DNA of 6,046 bases. Source: Flectobacillus sp. Its GTDB lineage: Bacteria > Bacteroidota > Bacteroidia > Cytophagales > Spirosomataceae. Under the pieces are notes generated by a model that saw nothing but the letters and a program-made list of their open reading frames with translations, was not told the origin of the DNA and made no database searches. Shown one piece after another: positions 1 to 5,850 of this stretch; within the stretch, counting starts at the first letter, position 1; each line of letters begins with the position of its first letter. The stretch covers positions 1 through 6,046 of the forward strand of contig JARXAV010000091.1 of the NCBI GenBank assembly GCA_029865665.1, read 5' to 3'. A program made the translations under genes and the position numbers.

Positions 1-516
1 TCTGGAGGTACTTTATTAATTGGAATTAATGACGATAGAACGGTAAAAGGCTGTTCTGAAGTAGAAGAAATCACCAAACTTTCTGAAGCTGCTGAATTAT
101 TAGTTGACCCACCTTTATCCTTGCAATATCGTTCAATAAAATATGGTGGAAAGAAAACGGTCTTAATCATTAAAATTGATGAAAGCCCCGAAAAGCCCCA
201 TAAAGTATTAGACGAAGAAGGCGAAAAAACCGTTTATGTGCGTGCCAACGACCAGACCACGCCCGTAGGGAAGGAAATGACTCAGTTGTTAAAGAAGAAC
301 GAGACAAACGTAAATGAGTCTCTTTTGATGCAAAATAACGTCAAATATTTGTTGATGTATTTGAAAAAAAACAGACGCATCACAGCGAAAGAATACGCCA
401 AATTGGTCAATATTTCCGAAACAAGAGCCAAGAAGTTTTTAGAATCACTTACCTACGAAGGCATTCTTTTAGTCTTAAAAAAAGAAAAGCCTCCGCAGTT
501 TGTATGTAAATTTTAG
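1..516 (+). CDS. AlbA_2 (Schlafen-type) domain ATP-binding/DNA-binding protein, C-terminal part
   Basis: The reading frame is open from the first base, so the gene starts upstream of the window; 171 residues remain, ending in TAG at 514-516. The fragment opens with SGGTLLIGINDDRTVKG, the glycine-rich loop typical of the AlbA_2 domain (often annotated 'ATP-binding protein' or 'putative DNA-binding domain'), followed by strands such as KTVLIIKIDESPEKPHKV and VYVRANDQTTPV that close this fold. Residues about 120-165 (ITAKEYAKLVNISETRAKKFLESLTYEGIL) look like a winged helix-turn-helix, the usual C-terminal partner in this family. Cellular role is not known; members are assumed to be regulators or nucleic-acid binders. 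A TTG at 121 could be taken as a start, but the domain clearly runs through it. It converges on the LacI-type gene and overlaps it by 4 bp. Confidence 0.85.
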   Translation, partial: SGGTLLIGINDDRTVKGCSEVEEITKLSEAAELLVDPPLSLQYRSIKYGGKKTVLIIKIDESPEKPHKVLDEEGEKTVYVRANDQTTPVGKEMTQLLKKNETNVNESLLMQNNVKYLLMYLKKNRRITAKEYAKLVNISETRAKKFLESLTYEGILLVLKKEKPPQFVCKF

Positions 517-1523
517 TGAACTATCAATTTCGTATCAATGACAATATCCTGCGGTTCAAGCGGAGCATCATCTGGAGCATCAATAATTTGTAGGAGTAAT
601 TGAGCAGCCTTCTCTCCCATTTGATACGCAAATTGCTCGACAGAAGCCAAAGGCGGATTGTCTAAGTAAGCCGTAATAGGCAAGTTGGCAAAACTTACGA
701 ATGAAATATCTTTGTTAGGAACAATACCTCGATGTTTGCATTGTTGCATAGCATAAAGTGCTACGTAATCGTTAAAACAGAGTACCGCTTCTGGAGGCTC
801 TTTCATTGCTAGAAGTTCATCCATTTTTTTACAGGTGTCCTCCCTACTTAAATCAGTTGATTTAATGTATTGTTGTACCACTGGCAAGCCCAATTGTTTA
901 AGGGCGTTCCAATAACCCATCAGTCGTTCGTCGCATATTTCCAAACTAGCGGGGCCGTTTAAAATGGCAATGCGGCGAACCCCACGAGCTTCCAAAAAAG
1001 CAATTGATTCAAATGCCGCTTCCACAATATTTCCTCTTACTTTATTTACCCGAACATCCTTGGGAACTCGGTCAAAAAATACAATTGGAACACCGTAATT
1101 CTCCAACTCTCTAAACTGATAATATTGGGTTGTTTCAGCAGAGATAGATGCAATAACGCCATCTACCCTACTACTTATAAACGATTTGATTGCTCGGTTT
1201 TCTCGTTCTAAACTATCTCTCGACTGGCTAATAACCACGTTATAGCCTTTCTCTGAAATCACGTCTTCTATTCCCGTAATCGCCTGAGAAAAGAATTCCT
1301 CCGCCAACTGAGGCAATACTACGCCAATGGTAGAAGTCCGATTTTTCTTTAATAAAATAGCAGCAGGATTCGGCACATAGTTGAGTTTCTTCGCTACCGC
1401 AAAAACCTGTTCTTTCGTTCGTAAACCAATTCGAGGATGATTTTGCAAAGCTCTCGAAACCGTCGATATAGAAACGCCTAATTCCTGAGCAATCTGTTTT
1501 ATGGTAACTTGTGATTTCTGCAT
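513..1523 (-). CDS. LacI-family transcriptional regulator, probable repressor of the adjacent gal genes
   Basis: The 336-aa product has the full LacI/GalR length. Residues 6-26 (VTIKQIAQELGVSISTVSRAL) are the N-terminal helix-turn-helix. Residues 48-58 (NYVPNPAAILL) match the hinge helix, with L58 where the minor-groove-inserting leucine of LacI sits. IGVVLPQL from residue 66 opens the periplasmic-binding-protein-like sensor domain, with DGVIAS and VPIVFFDRVP in the expected order. Where many family members have GFDD, this protein has SFAN (277-282, SFANLP). The ATG at 1521-1523 gives the standard N terminus of the family. It is transcribed away from galK, with 271 bp between the two starts, so control of galK-galT and of its own gene by a galactose-related ligand is a reasonable inference from position; ligand and operator are not proven. 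Confidence 0.93.
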   Translation of the reverse strand: MQKSQVTIKQIAQELGVSISTVSRALQNHPRIGLRTKEQVFAVAKKLNYVPNPAAILLKKNRTSTIGVVLPQLAEEFFSQAITGIEDVISEKGYNVVISQSRDSLERENRAIKSFISSRVDGVIASISAETTQYYQFRELENYGVPIVFFDRVPKDVRVNKVRGNIVEAAFESIAFLEARGVRRIAILNGPASLEICDERLMGYWNALKQLGLPVVQQYIKSTDLSREDTCKKMDELLAMKEPPEAVLCFNDYVALYAMQQCKHRGIVPNKDISFVSFANLPITAYLDNPPLASVEQFAYQMGEKAAQLLLQIIDAPDDAPLEPQDIVIDTKLIVH

Positions 1524-1554
1524 TGCACACTATTCTTTTAATTCATTCAAAGTA

Positions 1555-1584
1555 CAAAGTAACAAGATTTAGTACTCAAAACAA
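1555..1584 (-). promoter_or_regulatory. Candidate Bacteroidota-type promoter of the lacI-family gene
   Basis: Read on the minus strand, TTG (1584-1582) is followed after 19 nt by TTACTTTG (1562-1555), close to the Bacteroidota consensus TTG-N19-21-TAnnTTTG. It would start transcription near 1549, about 25 nt before the ATG at 1523. The 31-bp palindrome at 1565-1595 covers its -33 element and most of the spacer, which would suit autorepression. It is a motif match only. Confidence 0.45.
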
Positions 1585-1595
1585 GTGCTAAATCT
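1565..1595. promoter_or_regulatory. Palindrome in the divergent lacI-galK region, candidate operator
   Basis: AGATTTAGTACT (1565-1576) and AGTGCTAAATCT (1584-1595) are 12-nt inverted arms with one G/T mismatch around the 7-nt centre CAAAACA. The site lies between the divergent regulator and galK starts and overlaps the predicted regulator promoter. It is the strongest dyad in this spacer and therefore the best candidate binding site for the adjacent LacI-family protein. The 7-nt spacing between arms is wider than in classical LacI/GalR operators, so another regulator or an RNA hairpin remains possible. Confidence 0.4.
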
Positions 1596-1662
1596 CGAAC
1601 CTGACTATTTGAGAACGATTAAAAAAAAATACATCCAAAATTCTTGCGTTCTGTGCAAATGA

Positions 1663-1695
1663 TTGTATCGGCTAATTACCTGATAGTTACCTTTA
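1663..1695 (+). promoter_or_regulatory. Weak candidate galK promoter (distal)
   Basis: TTG (1663-1665), 22 nt, then TACCTTTA (1688-1695) matches the Bacteroidota pattern TTG/TAnnTTTG except for the last base and a spacer one nt too long. It would leave a leader of about 95 nt before galK, with the dyad at 1709-1734 just downstream of the start point. A choice between this and the proximal candidate at 1756 cannot be made from the sequence. Confidence 0.25.
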
Positions 1696-1708
1696 AAATG
1701 ACTTTTAA

Positions 1709-1734
1709 AATAGCTCATTAAGGAAAAAGCTATT
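1709..1734. repeat. Short inverted repeat upstream of galK
   Basis: AATAGCT (1709-1715) and AGCTATT (1728-1734) are perfect 7-nt inverted arms separated by 12 nt. The position, 61-86 bp upstream of the galK start, would suit a secondary operator or a leader hairpin. The arms are short and AT-rich, so chance is not excluded. Confidence 0.25.
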
Positions 1735-1755
1735 CTTTATATCCTAAAATTTATA

Positions 1756-1763
1756 TTCCTTTG
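1756..1763 (+). promoter_or_regulatory. Weak candidate galK -7 element (proximal)
   Basis: TTCCTTTG matches TAnnTTTG in all but the second position and would start transcription near 1770, giving a leader of about 25 nt before the ATG at 1795. No TTG -33 element is seen at the expected 19-21 nt upstream, so support is weak. Confidence 0.22.
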
Positions 1764-1794
1764 GAAGATAATCATAATCAATCAACTATCGCAA

Positions 1795-2946
1795 ATGTAC
1801 CCTTCTTGTATTGAAACTCAATTTGAAACGACTTTTGAAAAACAGCCTACTTTGGTAGTGAGAGCTCCTGGACGTATAAATCTAATTGGTGAACATACCG
1901 ACTATAACGACGGTTTTGTACTACCTGCTGCCATTGATAAAGCGATTTACTTTGCTATTGCTCCACGTACCGACGCTGTTTGTAATGTGTTTTCGTTCGA
2001 TTTTAAAGAAGCTTTTTCCTTCGATTTAGATAACCTTATTGCACAACCAAGACACTGGGCAAACTATCTGATGGGGGTTGTCGATGAAGTAAAAAAAGCA
2101 GGTAATGACATTAAGGGATTTGACCTAGTCTTTGGAGGTGATATTCCGACAGGGGCAGGTGTTTCTTCGTCAGCAGCAGTGGAAACAGGTTTAGCTTTTT
2201 GCTTAAACGAACTATTTGCGTTGAATTTACCGACCATGAACATGGTAAAAATCGGTAAAGCCGCTGAAAATAATTTCGTAGGTGTCAACTGCGGTATCAT
2301 GGATCAGTTTGCTTCTATGTTTGGCAAACAAGATTCGGTAATCCGTTTAGATTGCCGTGATTTATCGTACGAATATTTCCCTATCAAATTACCTGAACAT
2401 ACCGTTATCCTATGTAATTCTGGCGTTAAACATTCACTTGGTGACTCTGAATACAATACCAGACGTTTAGAATGCGAAGAAGCTCTTAGCATTATTGCAA
2501 CTGCTTATCCTGCTGTTAAAAGCTGGAGAGACGTATCTTGGGAAATGTTAGCGAGTGAAGAAAGCAACATGAAAACCAATGTTTTCAAACGTGCAAGATA
2601 CGTTGTAGGGGAAATTGAACGAGTAGTAGTAGCTTGTGATGCCTTAAACGCAAACGATTTAGCTACTTTCGGAAAGAAAATGTATGAAACCCACGACGGA
2701 CTACAACATGATTATGCCGTAAGTTGCGATGAATTGGACTTCTTAGTGGATCAAACAAGAGACGACGAAGCCGTAATTGGTTCACGTATGATGGGTGGTG
2801 GCTTTGGAGGTTGCACTGTCAATATCATTGAAAAAAGTAAAGCCGCAGCATTTTTAGCACGCATTGGCGAAGCATACCAAGCAAAATACGGACAAGAATT
2901 AGTAACCTATCAAGTGGCACTAACAAACGGAACAGAACGCTTATAA
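1795..2946 (+). CDS. galK: Galactokinase
   Basis: This cytoplasmic GHMP-family kinase phosphorylates alpha-D-galactose with ATP to galactose-1-phosphate, the first committed step of the Leloir pathway. The 383-aa length agrees with characterised bacterial galactokinases. Visible motifs are the galactokinase signature GRINLIGEHTDYNDG (26-40), whose R27 and E33-H34-D36 are catalytic or sugar-binding positions; the ATP-binding GHMP loop PTGAGVSSSAAVE (118-130); CGIMDQFAS with the expected catalytic base D170; and the C-terminal GHMP motif MMGGGFGGC (332-340). All key residues are present, so the enzyme should be active. The ATG at 1795 is preceded by an AT-rich leader without a Shine-Dalgarno sequence, as is usual in Bacteroidota. 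galT follows 210 bp downstream on the same strand, and the divergent LacI-type gene upstream is the likely regulator. Confidence 0.97.
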   Translation: MYPSCIETQFETTFEKQPTLVVRAPGRINLIGEHTDYNDGFVLPAAIDKAIYFAIAPRTDAVCNVFSFDFKEAFSFDLDNLIAQPRHWANYLMGVVDEVKKAGNDIKGFDLVFGGDIPTGAGVSSSAAVETGLAFCLNELFALNLPTMNMVKIGKAAENNFVGVNCGIMDQFASMFGKQDSVIRLDCRDLSYEYFPIKLPEHTVILCNSGVKHSLGDSEYNTRRLECEEALSIIATAYPAVKSWRDVSWEMLASEESNMKTNVFKRARYVVGEIERVVVACDALNANDLATFGKKMYETHDGLQHDYAVSCDELDFLVDQTRDDEAVIGSRMMGGGFGGCTVNIIEKSKAAAFLARIGEAYQAKYGQELVTYQVALTNGTERL

Positions 2947-2965
2947 TACGATTTAGTTATCATGA

Positions 2966-3131
2966 TGAAATTTGAATGTTAGGTAACAAGACGTTATTAG
3001 TTAGTCGTATATCTGTTATCAGGAGGCACTCAAAATCAATAGGTTAAACCATCATGTTAGTACAGAAATATTATTCATGGACTTAGATTTTAGATAAAAT
3101 ATATCTGGTACAACCTAACATTCGAATTTCA
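2966..3131. repeat. 166-bp element bounded by 19-bp inverted repeats between galK and galT
   Basis: The left arm TGAAATTTGAATGTTAGGT (2966-2984) and right arm ACCTAACATTCGAATTTCA (3113-3131) pair at 18 of 19 positions; the one exception is T2973/G3124, a G-U pair in RNA from the + strand. The arms enclose 128 nt that include the first copy of the 80-bp repeat also found after galT. There is no transposase or open frame inside. The right arm ends 25 nt before the galT ATG, so a folded galK-galT transcript would carry a long hairpin just upstream of galT. It may be a small non-autonomous (MITE-like) insertion or an mRNA processing or stability element; neither is shown. Confidence 0.7.
2994..3073 (+). 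repeat. 80-bp direct repeat, copy 1 (upstream of galT)
   Basis: This stretch aligns without gaps to 4219-4298, with 68 of 80 positions identical by hand alignment. The longest identical block is GTATATCTGTTATCAG (3007-3022). All reading frames are short, so it is non-coding. It lies wholly inside the inverted-repeat element 2966-3131. Confidence 0.8.
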
Positions 3132-3156
3132 AAATCCATAATCCATCATCAATACA

Positions 3157-4200
3157 ATGAATTTCGACGAAAATCCACATAGAAGATATAATCCCTTAAC
3201 CGATAGCTGGGTATTGGTTTCACCACACCGTGCGAAACGACCATGGCAAGGACAGGTTGAAAAAATCACTAAAGAGGAAAAGCTTTCGCACGACCCTAGT
3301 TGCTACCTATGTGCAGGAAACACTCGTATCAATGGCGAAGTGAATCCGAACTACACGGGAGCATTTGTGTTCGAAAACGATTTTGCAGCCTTATTATCAG
3401 ATACTCCAGACGAAAGTTTTGAAGACGGTGAACTGTTCATCGCAAAATCTGAAAAAGGACTTGGGAAAGTAATTTGTTTTTCGCCTGCTCACGACCTGAC
3501 AATTCCAGAAATGGAAGAGTCTGCCATCCGCAAAGTGGTGGACACTTGGGTAGATGAATATGAGTCAATCGGTGCGAAACCTTTTATCAATTATGTACAA
3601 ATCTTTGAAAATAAAGGCTTTGCAATGGGTTGTTCAAATCCACACCCACACGGACAAATCTGGGCTCAGAGTTCCGTTCCAGACGAACCGATGAAAAAGC
3701 AGCTTGCTCAATTAAAATACTGGAACAAGCACCAACGCTCGTTATTATCGGACTATCTATCGAAAGAGCTAGAAAAGAACGAACGAGTTTTGTTTGAAAA
3801 TGAGCATTTTGTGGCACTAGTTCCATTTTGGGCAGTATGGCCCTTTGAGACCATGATTGTTCCAAAGCGTAAAATGGCTCGTATCAGCGATATGACTTCC
3901 GAAGAACGTGACGCTTTAGCAAACGCCTACAAACGTTTAACCACTCGTTACGATAACCTTTTTGAAACCTCATTTCCGTATTCAGCAGGGATTCACCAAG
4001 CTCCTACAGATGGAGAAGCTCACGACGAATGGCATTGGCATTTTGCCTTCTATCCGCCGCTTTTACGTTCAGCAACTGTGAAGAAATTTATGGTTGGGTA
4101 CGAAATGTTAGCCAATCCTCAACGAGATATTTCAGCAGAAAAAAGTGCCACAATTCTAGGAGGCTTATCAGAAGTACATTATAATTTGAAAGAAGTTTAA
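3157..4200 (+). CDS. galT: Galactose-1-phosphate uridylyltransferase
   Basis: This enzyme transfers UMP from UDP-glucose to galactose-1-phosphate through a uridylylated histidine, giving UDP-galactose and glucose-1-phosphate. The 347 aa match the class I GalT length. [20 protein letters not shown] (10-29) is the typical N terminus. C49 and C52 (CYLC), H112 (FSPAH) and H163 match the zinc ligands of the E. coli enzyme. [11 protein letters not shown] holds the active-site HPH triplet at 163-165, with H165 the expected nucleophile and Q167 the conserved glutamine. [17 protein letters not shown] (280-296) carries the histidines (H280, H293, H295) that correspond to the second metal site, though their spacing is slightly shorter than in E. 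coli. It follows galK and shares its pathway. A 210-bp spacer with a long inverted repeat separates them, so partly independent expression is possible. Confidence 0.97.
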   Translation: MNFDENPHRRYNPLTDSWVLVSPHRAKRPWQGQVEKITKEEKLSHDPSCYLCAGNTRINGEVNPNYTGAFVFENDFAALLSDTPDESFEDGELFIAKSEKGLGKVICFSPAHDLTIPEMEESAIRKVVDTWVDEYESIGAKPFINYVQIFENKGFAMGCSNPHPHGQIWAQSSVPDEPMKKQLAQLKYWNKHQRSLLSDYLSKELEKNERVLFENEHFVALVPFWAVWPFETMIVPKRKMARISDMTSEERDALANAYKRLTTRYDNLFETSFPYSAGIHQAPTDGEAHDEWHWHFAFYPPLLRSATVKKFMVGYEMLANPQRDISAEKSATILGGLSEVHYNLKEV

Positions 4201-4218
4201 ACAAGCTTTTAGCAATAA

Positions 4219-4298
4219 TTATCAGTTAATAGTATATCTGTTATCAGTAGGCACTCGAAATCAAGAAGTTAAGCCATCATCATAGTGTAGAAATATTA
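4219..4298 (+). repeat. 80-bp direct repeat, copy 2 (downstream of galT)
   Basis: This is the second copy of the 2994-3073 sequence, beginning 19 bp after the galT stop codon, in the same orientation and without indels relative to copy 1. The 16-nt block at 4232-4247 is identical in both copies. Unlike copy 1 it is not enclosed by the 19-nt inverted arms, so only the core is shared. The two copies therefore bracket galT exactly. Confidence 0.8.
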
Positions 4299-4343
4299 GC
4301 AAATTAATAATTTCATTAAATACCTGATTTTTTTGAAAAACTA

Positions 4344-4415
4344 ATAACCATTAAGGAGTTGAGTCTATCAAGTTTTATCATGATCACTCAATATTCTTAA
4401 CTCCTTAATGGTTAT
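4344..4415. repeat. Large inverted repeat with 20-bp stem
   Basis: ATAACCATTAAGGAGTTGAG (4344-4363) pairs with CTTAACTCCTTAATGGTTAT (4396-4415) over 20 positions, the only exception being G4361/T4398. The 32-nt loop has its own short dyad: TTGAGT (4359-4364) can pair with ACTCAA (4386-4391), so an alternative fold exists. No T-run follows either arm, so it is not a standard intrinsic terminator, although its place between convergent genes would allow that role. A dispersed repeat unit or MITE remnant is the main alternative. Confidence 0.65.
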
Positions 4416-4460
4416 ATGTATGACTGAGAGAATTGCCTCTTTTAAAAAGTCAAAAGTTTA

Positions 4461-4477
4461 TGAGTGACTATCGCTCA
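4461..4477 (+). repeat. Small stem-loop in the convergent spacer
   Basis: TGAGTGA (4461-4467), loop CTA, TCGCTCA (4471-4477) forms a 7-bp stem with one T/G pair. It directly abuts the larger nested structure at 4477-4537. Function is unknown. Confidence 0.4.
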
Positions 4478-4537
4478 GATTAAAGCTAAAAGTAGCTATT
4501 TTGACAGAATATTATTAGCTACCGAATGCTTTAATCT
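4477..4537. repeat. Nested stem structure, possible minus-strand transcript end
   Basis: An outer perfect 10-bp stem, AGATTAAAGC (4477-4486) with GCTTTAATCT (4528-4537), encloses an inner perfect 7-bp stem, GTAGCTA (4492-4498) with TAGCTAC (4516-4522). The two are separated by 5-nt internal loops on each side, and the hairpin loop is 17 nt. It lies 37 bp beyond the stop codon of the minus-strand gene at 4574. It could be the 3' end structure of that mRNA, but no clear U-tract follows. Confidence 0.4.
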
Positions 4538-4573
4538 TTCAACGCTACACTTTTTATTCACCTCCTTTTCTTC

Positions 4574-4954
4574 TTAAAATACATTCCGTTGAGACGATAA
4601 ACGTTCAATCAATAAACCAATAATACGTTTGTTGATGGCATCTTCTTCTTCAAAATAACGAGTAAGCTCATCAACAGTGAAAAGTCCGACAACGATTCCC
4701 TGAAAATAGCGTCTAATTTGAGTGTCTTTTTTTAGGGAATTCTCAATAAAAAGAAGCTTTTCTTGATCTGATAACTGAACAAACGCAGTTTTCTGCTTTT
4801 GGCAGTAATGTTTAAAAGTCGCAAGGATAAGTGGATTCTGCCATTTTAAGATAGGACGTAATGTTTCATTCTGAAAATGCTCAACTGCTGTTTGTAGCCC
4901 TTGTTCGGCAATGATTGAAGGTCGTAAGCCTATTAATTGTGTATCTCTTTCCAT
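4574..4954 (-). CDS. Conserved Bacteroidota protein of unknown function (126 aa)
   Basis: The 126-residue product appears to be a soluble, mostly helical protein with no signal peptide or membrane segment. Residues 28-45 (FQNETLRPILKWQNPLIL) and the C-terminal section with GIVVGLFTVDELTRYF and NKRIIGLLIERL resemble a small family I recall from Flavobacteria and relatives, where entries are often named 'glyoxalase'. I see none of the metal-binding histidine/glutamate pattern of vicinal-oxygen-chelate glyoxalases, so I do not transfer that name. The ATG at 4952-4954 gives a natural N terminus; a weak -7-like TATAGTTG lies at 4977-4970 on the minus strand but would leave a leader of only about 9 nt. 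It follows the PAP2-like gene by 152 bp on the same strand, and the spacer makes tight operon coupling uncertain. No function is assigned. Confidence 0.8.
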   Translation of the reverse strand: MERDTQLIGLRPSIIAEQGLQTAVEHFQNETLRPILKWQNPLILATFKHYCQKQKTAFVQLSDQEKLLFIENSLKKDTQIRRYFQGIVVGLFTVDELTRYFEEEDAINKRIIGLLIERLSSQRNVF

Positions 4955-5106
4955 ATTCAGCTAACAATTCAACTATAAAATTGTTTTCAGCTAAGTATTA
5001 AGGCATATTTACGTTAAGAATCATGTAGAAACATAAGCAATTGATTACCAAATTTTCACACAACTATGTTTTCTATCTTTCTATGTGGTTAAATAGGTCG
5101 GGGTGC

Positions 5107-5802
5107 TTACACAAACTGAACTGCTAACAAACTGATGGTTAGTCCCAACAAAGTTCCTGCAAGTACTTGTAGAGGCGTATGGGCATTGAGATGAAGTCTG
5201 GCAGAAATCAAAAAGCCCATCAATAAAATCAAGACTAGAATCGGATAAAACAGATGTGATTCTTCAAAACGAATGGCAATTCCAATCATAGCACCTACCG
5301 TTCCGCTAATACCCACTGCATGAGCCGAAATTTTCCAAAAAAGACTGATTAACGCAACCATCGAAAGCGAAAACGTAATACTTGCCAAGATTAAAGAAAT
5401 CTCTGGTAAATGCCCCCAATTATCGTTTAATGAGAAAAAGGCCGTGATGGCAACATAAATCACTACGGTAAGCAGATAAGGAATCCTACGATCTTCTAAC
5501 TCGTCCATCTCTAAACTCTTCACAACTTTAAGGCGATACAAGAAATAAATACTGATGGCAGGCATCAAAAAAGTGTGAATAAAAAGCAAAAGTAGCAAGG
5601 TAGATTTTATGGAAATAGCTCCTATCAGTGTTTGATTATTTAAGACCGATAAACCCTCAATTACGGTGGGCGACACATAAAATAATAACGTAAATAATAT
5701 AGTTGGCATCAAAAGCGGATGCAGCAGAATAGATAAGAGTTTGGCTAATTTAGTAATCAAAATATAGTTGCTTATGTTAAGTGTCGATGGTAAGAAATTC
5801 AT
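5107..5802 (-). CDS. PAP2-like integral membrane protein, catalytic motifs degenerate
   Basis: With the ATG at 5802 the product is 231 aa. A TTG start at 5850 would add 16 residues, but that extension is polar and begins right beside the terminator hairpin, so ATG is preferred. Six or seven hydrophobic segments are visible at about 22-44, 66-90, 109-124, 133-155, 160-178, 184-200 and 210-230, so it is an inner-membrane protein. The order RRIP (105-108), KISAHAVGISG (157-167) and ARLHLNAHTPLQ (201-212) matches the three PAP2 phosphatase motifs KxxxxxxRP, PSGH and SRxxxxxHxxxD. The lysine of motif 1 is missing, PSGH reads ISAH, and the final aspartate is Q212. Lipid-phosphate phosphatase activity is therefore uncertain; a related non-catalytic or altered-substrate role is possible. 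It lies downstream of rpoN, separated from it by a terminator. Confidence 0.82.
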   Translation of the reverse strand: MNFLPSTLNISNYILITKLAKLLSILLHPLLMPTILFTLLFYVSPTVIEGLSVLNNQTLIGAISIKSTLLLLLFIHTFLMPAISIYFLYRLKVVKSLEMDELEDRRIPYLLTVVIYVAITAFFSLNDNWGHLPEISLILASITFSLSMVALISLFWKISAHAVGISGTVGAMIGIAIRFEESHLFYPILVLILLMGFLISARLHLNAHTPLQVLAGTLLGLTISLLAVQFV

Positions 5803-5850
5803 TGAGCAACAGTCTGTAAATCGGTTCAGATTAAACTTCACTAAACACAA

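Larger units (their letters stand above)
4201..4573. other. 373-bp gene-free convergent spacer after galT
   Basis: No credible gene lies here; the longest ATG frame noticed is 19 codons (4409-4468). The stretch contains copy 2 of the 80-bp repeat (4219-4298), a run of seven T at about 4328-4334, the 20-bp-stem inverted repeat 4344-4415, a small hairpin 4461-4477 and a nested stem structure 4477-4537. It separates the rightward gal genes from the leftward gene at 4574-4954, so some of these structures may end transcription from one or both sides. Confidence 0.7.

Noticed and set aside
1240..1530. 96-codon minus-strand open frame
   Set aside because: It overlaps the N-terminal half of the LacI-family gene in another frame and shows no domain; the LacI frame is unmistakable.
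2064..2492. Two minus-strand open frames (2064-2300 and 2304-2492) inside galK
   Set aside because: They are antisense shadows of galK with no recognisable protein features.
3021..3026. Perfect AGGAGG Shine-Dalgarno-like sequence in repeat copy 1
   Set aside because: No start codon follows at a useful distance, copy 2 reads AGTAGG, and genes here do not use such sites.
3587..3865. 92-codon minus-strand open frame inside galT
   Set aside because: Antisense to the active-site region of galT; no independent support.
4209..4302. TTAGCAA direct repeats (4209-4215 and 4296-4302) as a target-site duplication of repeat copy 2
   Set aside because: The right copy overlaps the end of the aligned repeat and 7-nt AT-rich matches occur by chance here.
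4409..4468. 19-codon ATG frame in the convergent spacer
   Set aside because: It starts inside the right arm of the inverted repeat, is very short and resembles nothing recognised.
4956..4994. Direct repeat TTCAGCTAA (4956-4964, 4986-4994) and 7-nt dyad AACAATT/AATTGTT (4963-4969, 4979-4985) upstream of the small unknown gene
   Set aside because: Short and AT-rich; possibly regulatory but not supported well enough to list as a site.
5803..5850. TTG-initiated 16-residue extension of the PAP2-like protein
   Set aside because: The added residues are not hydrophobic or family-like, the start would touch the terminator stem, and an ATG at 5802 is available.
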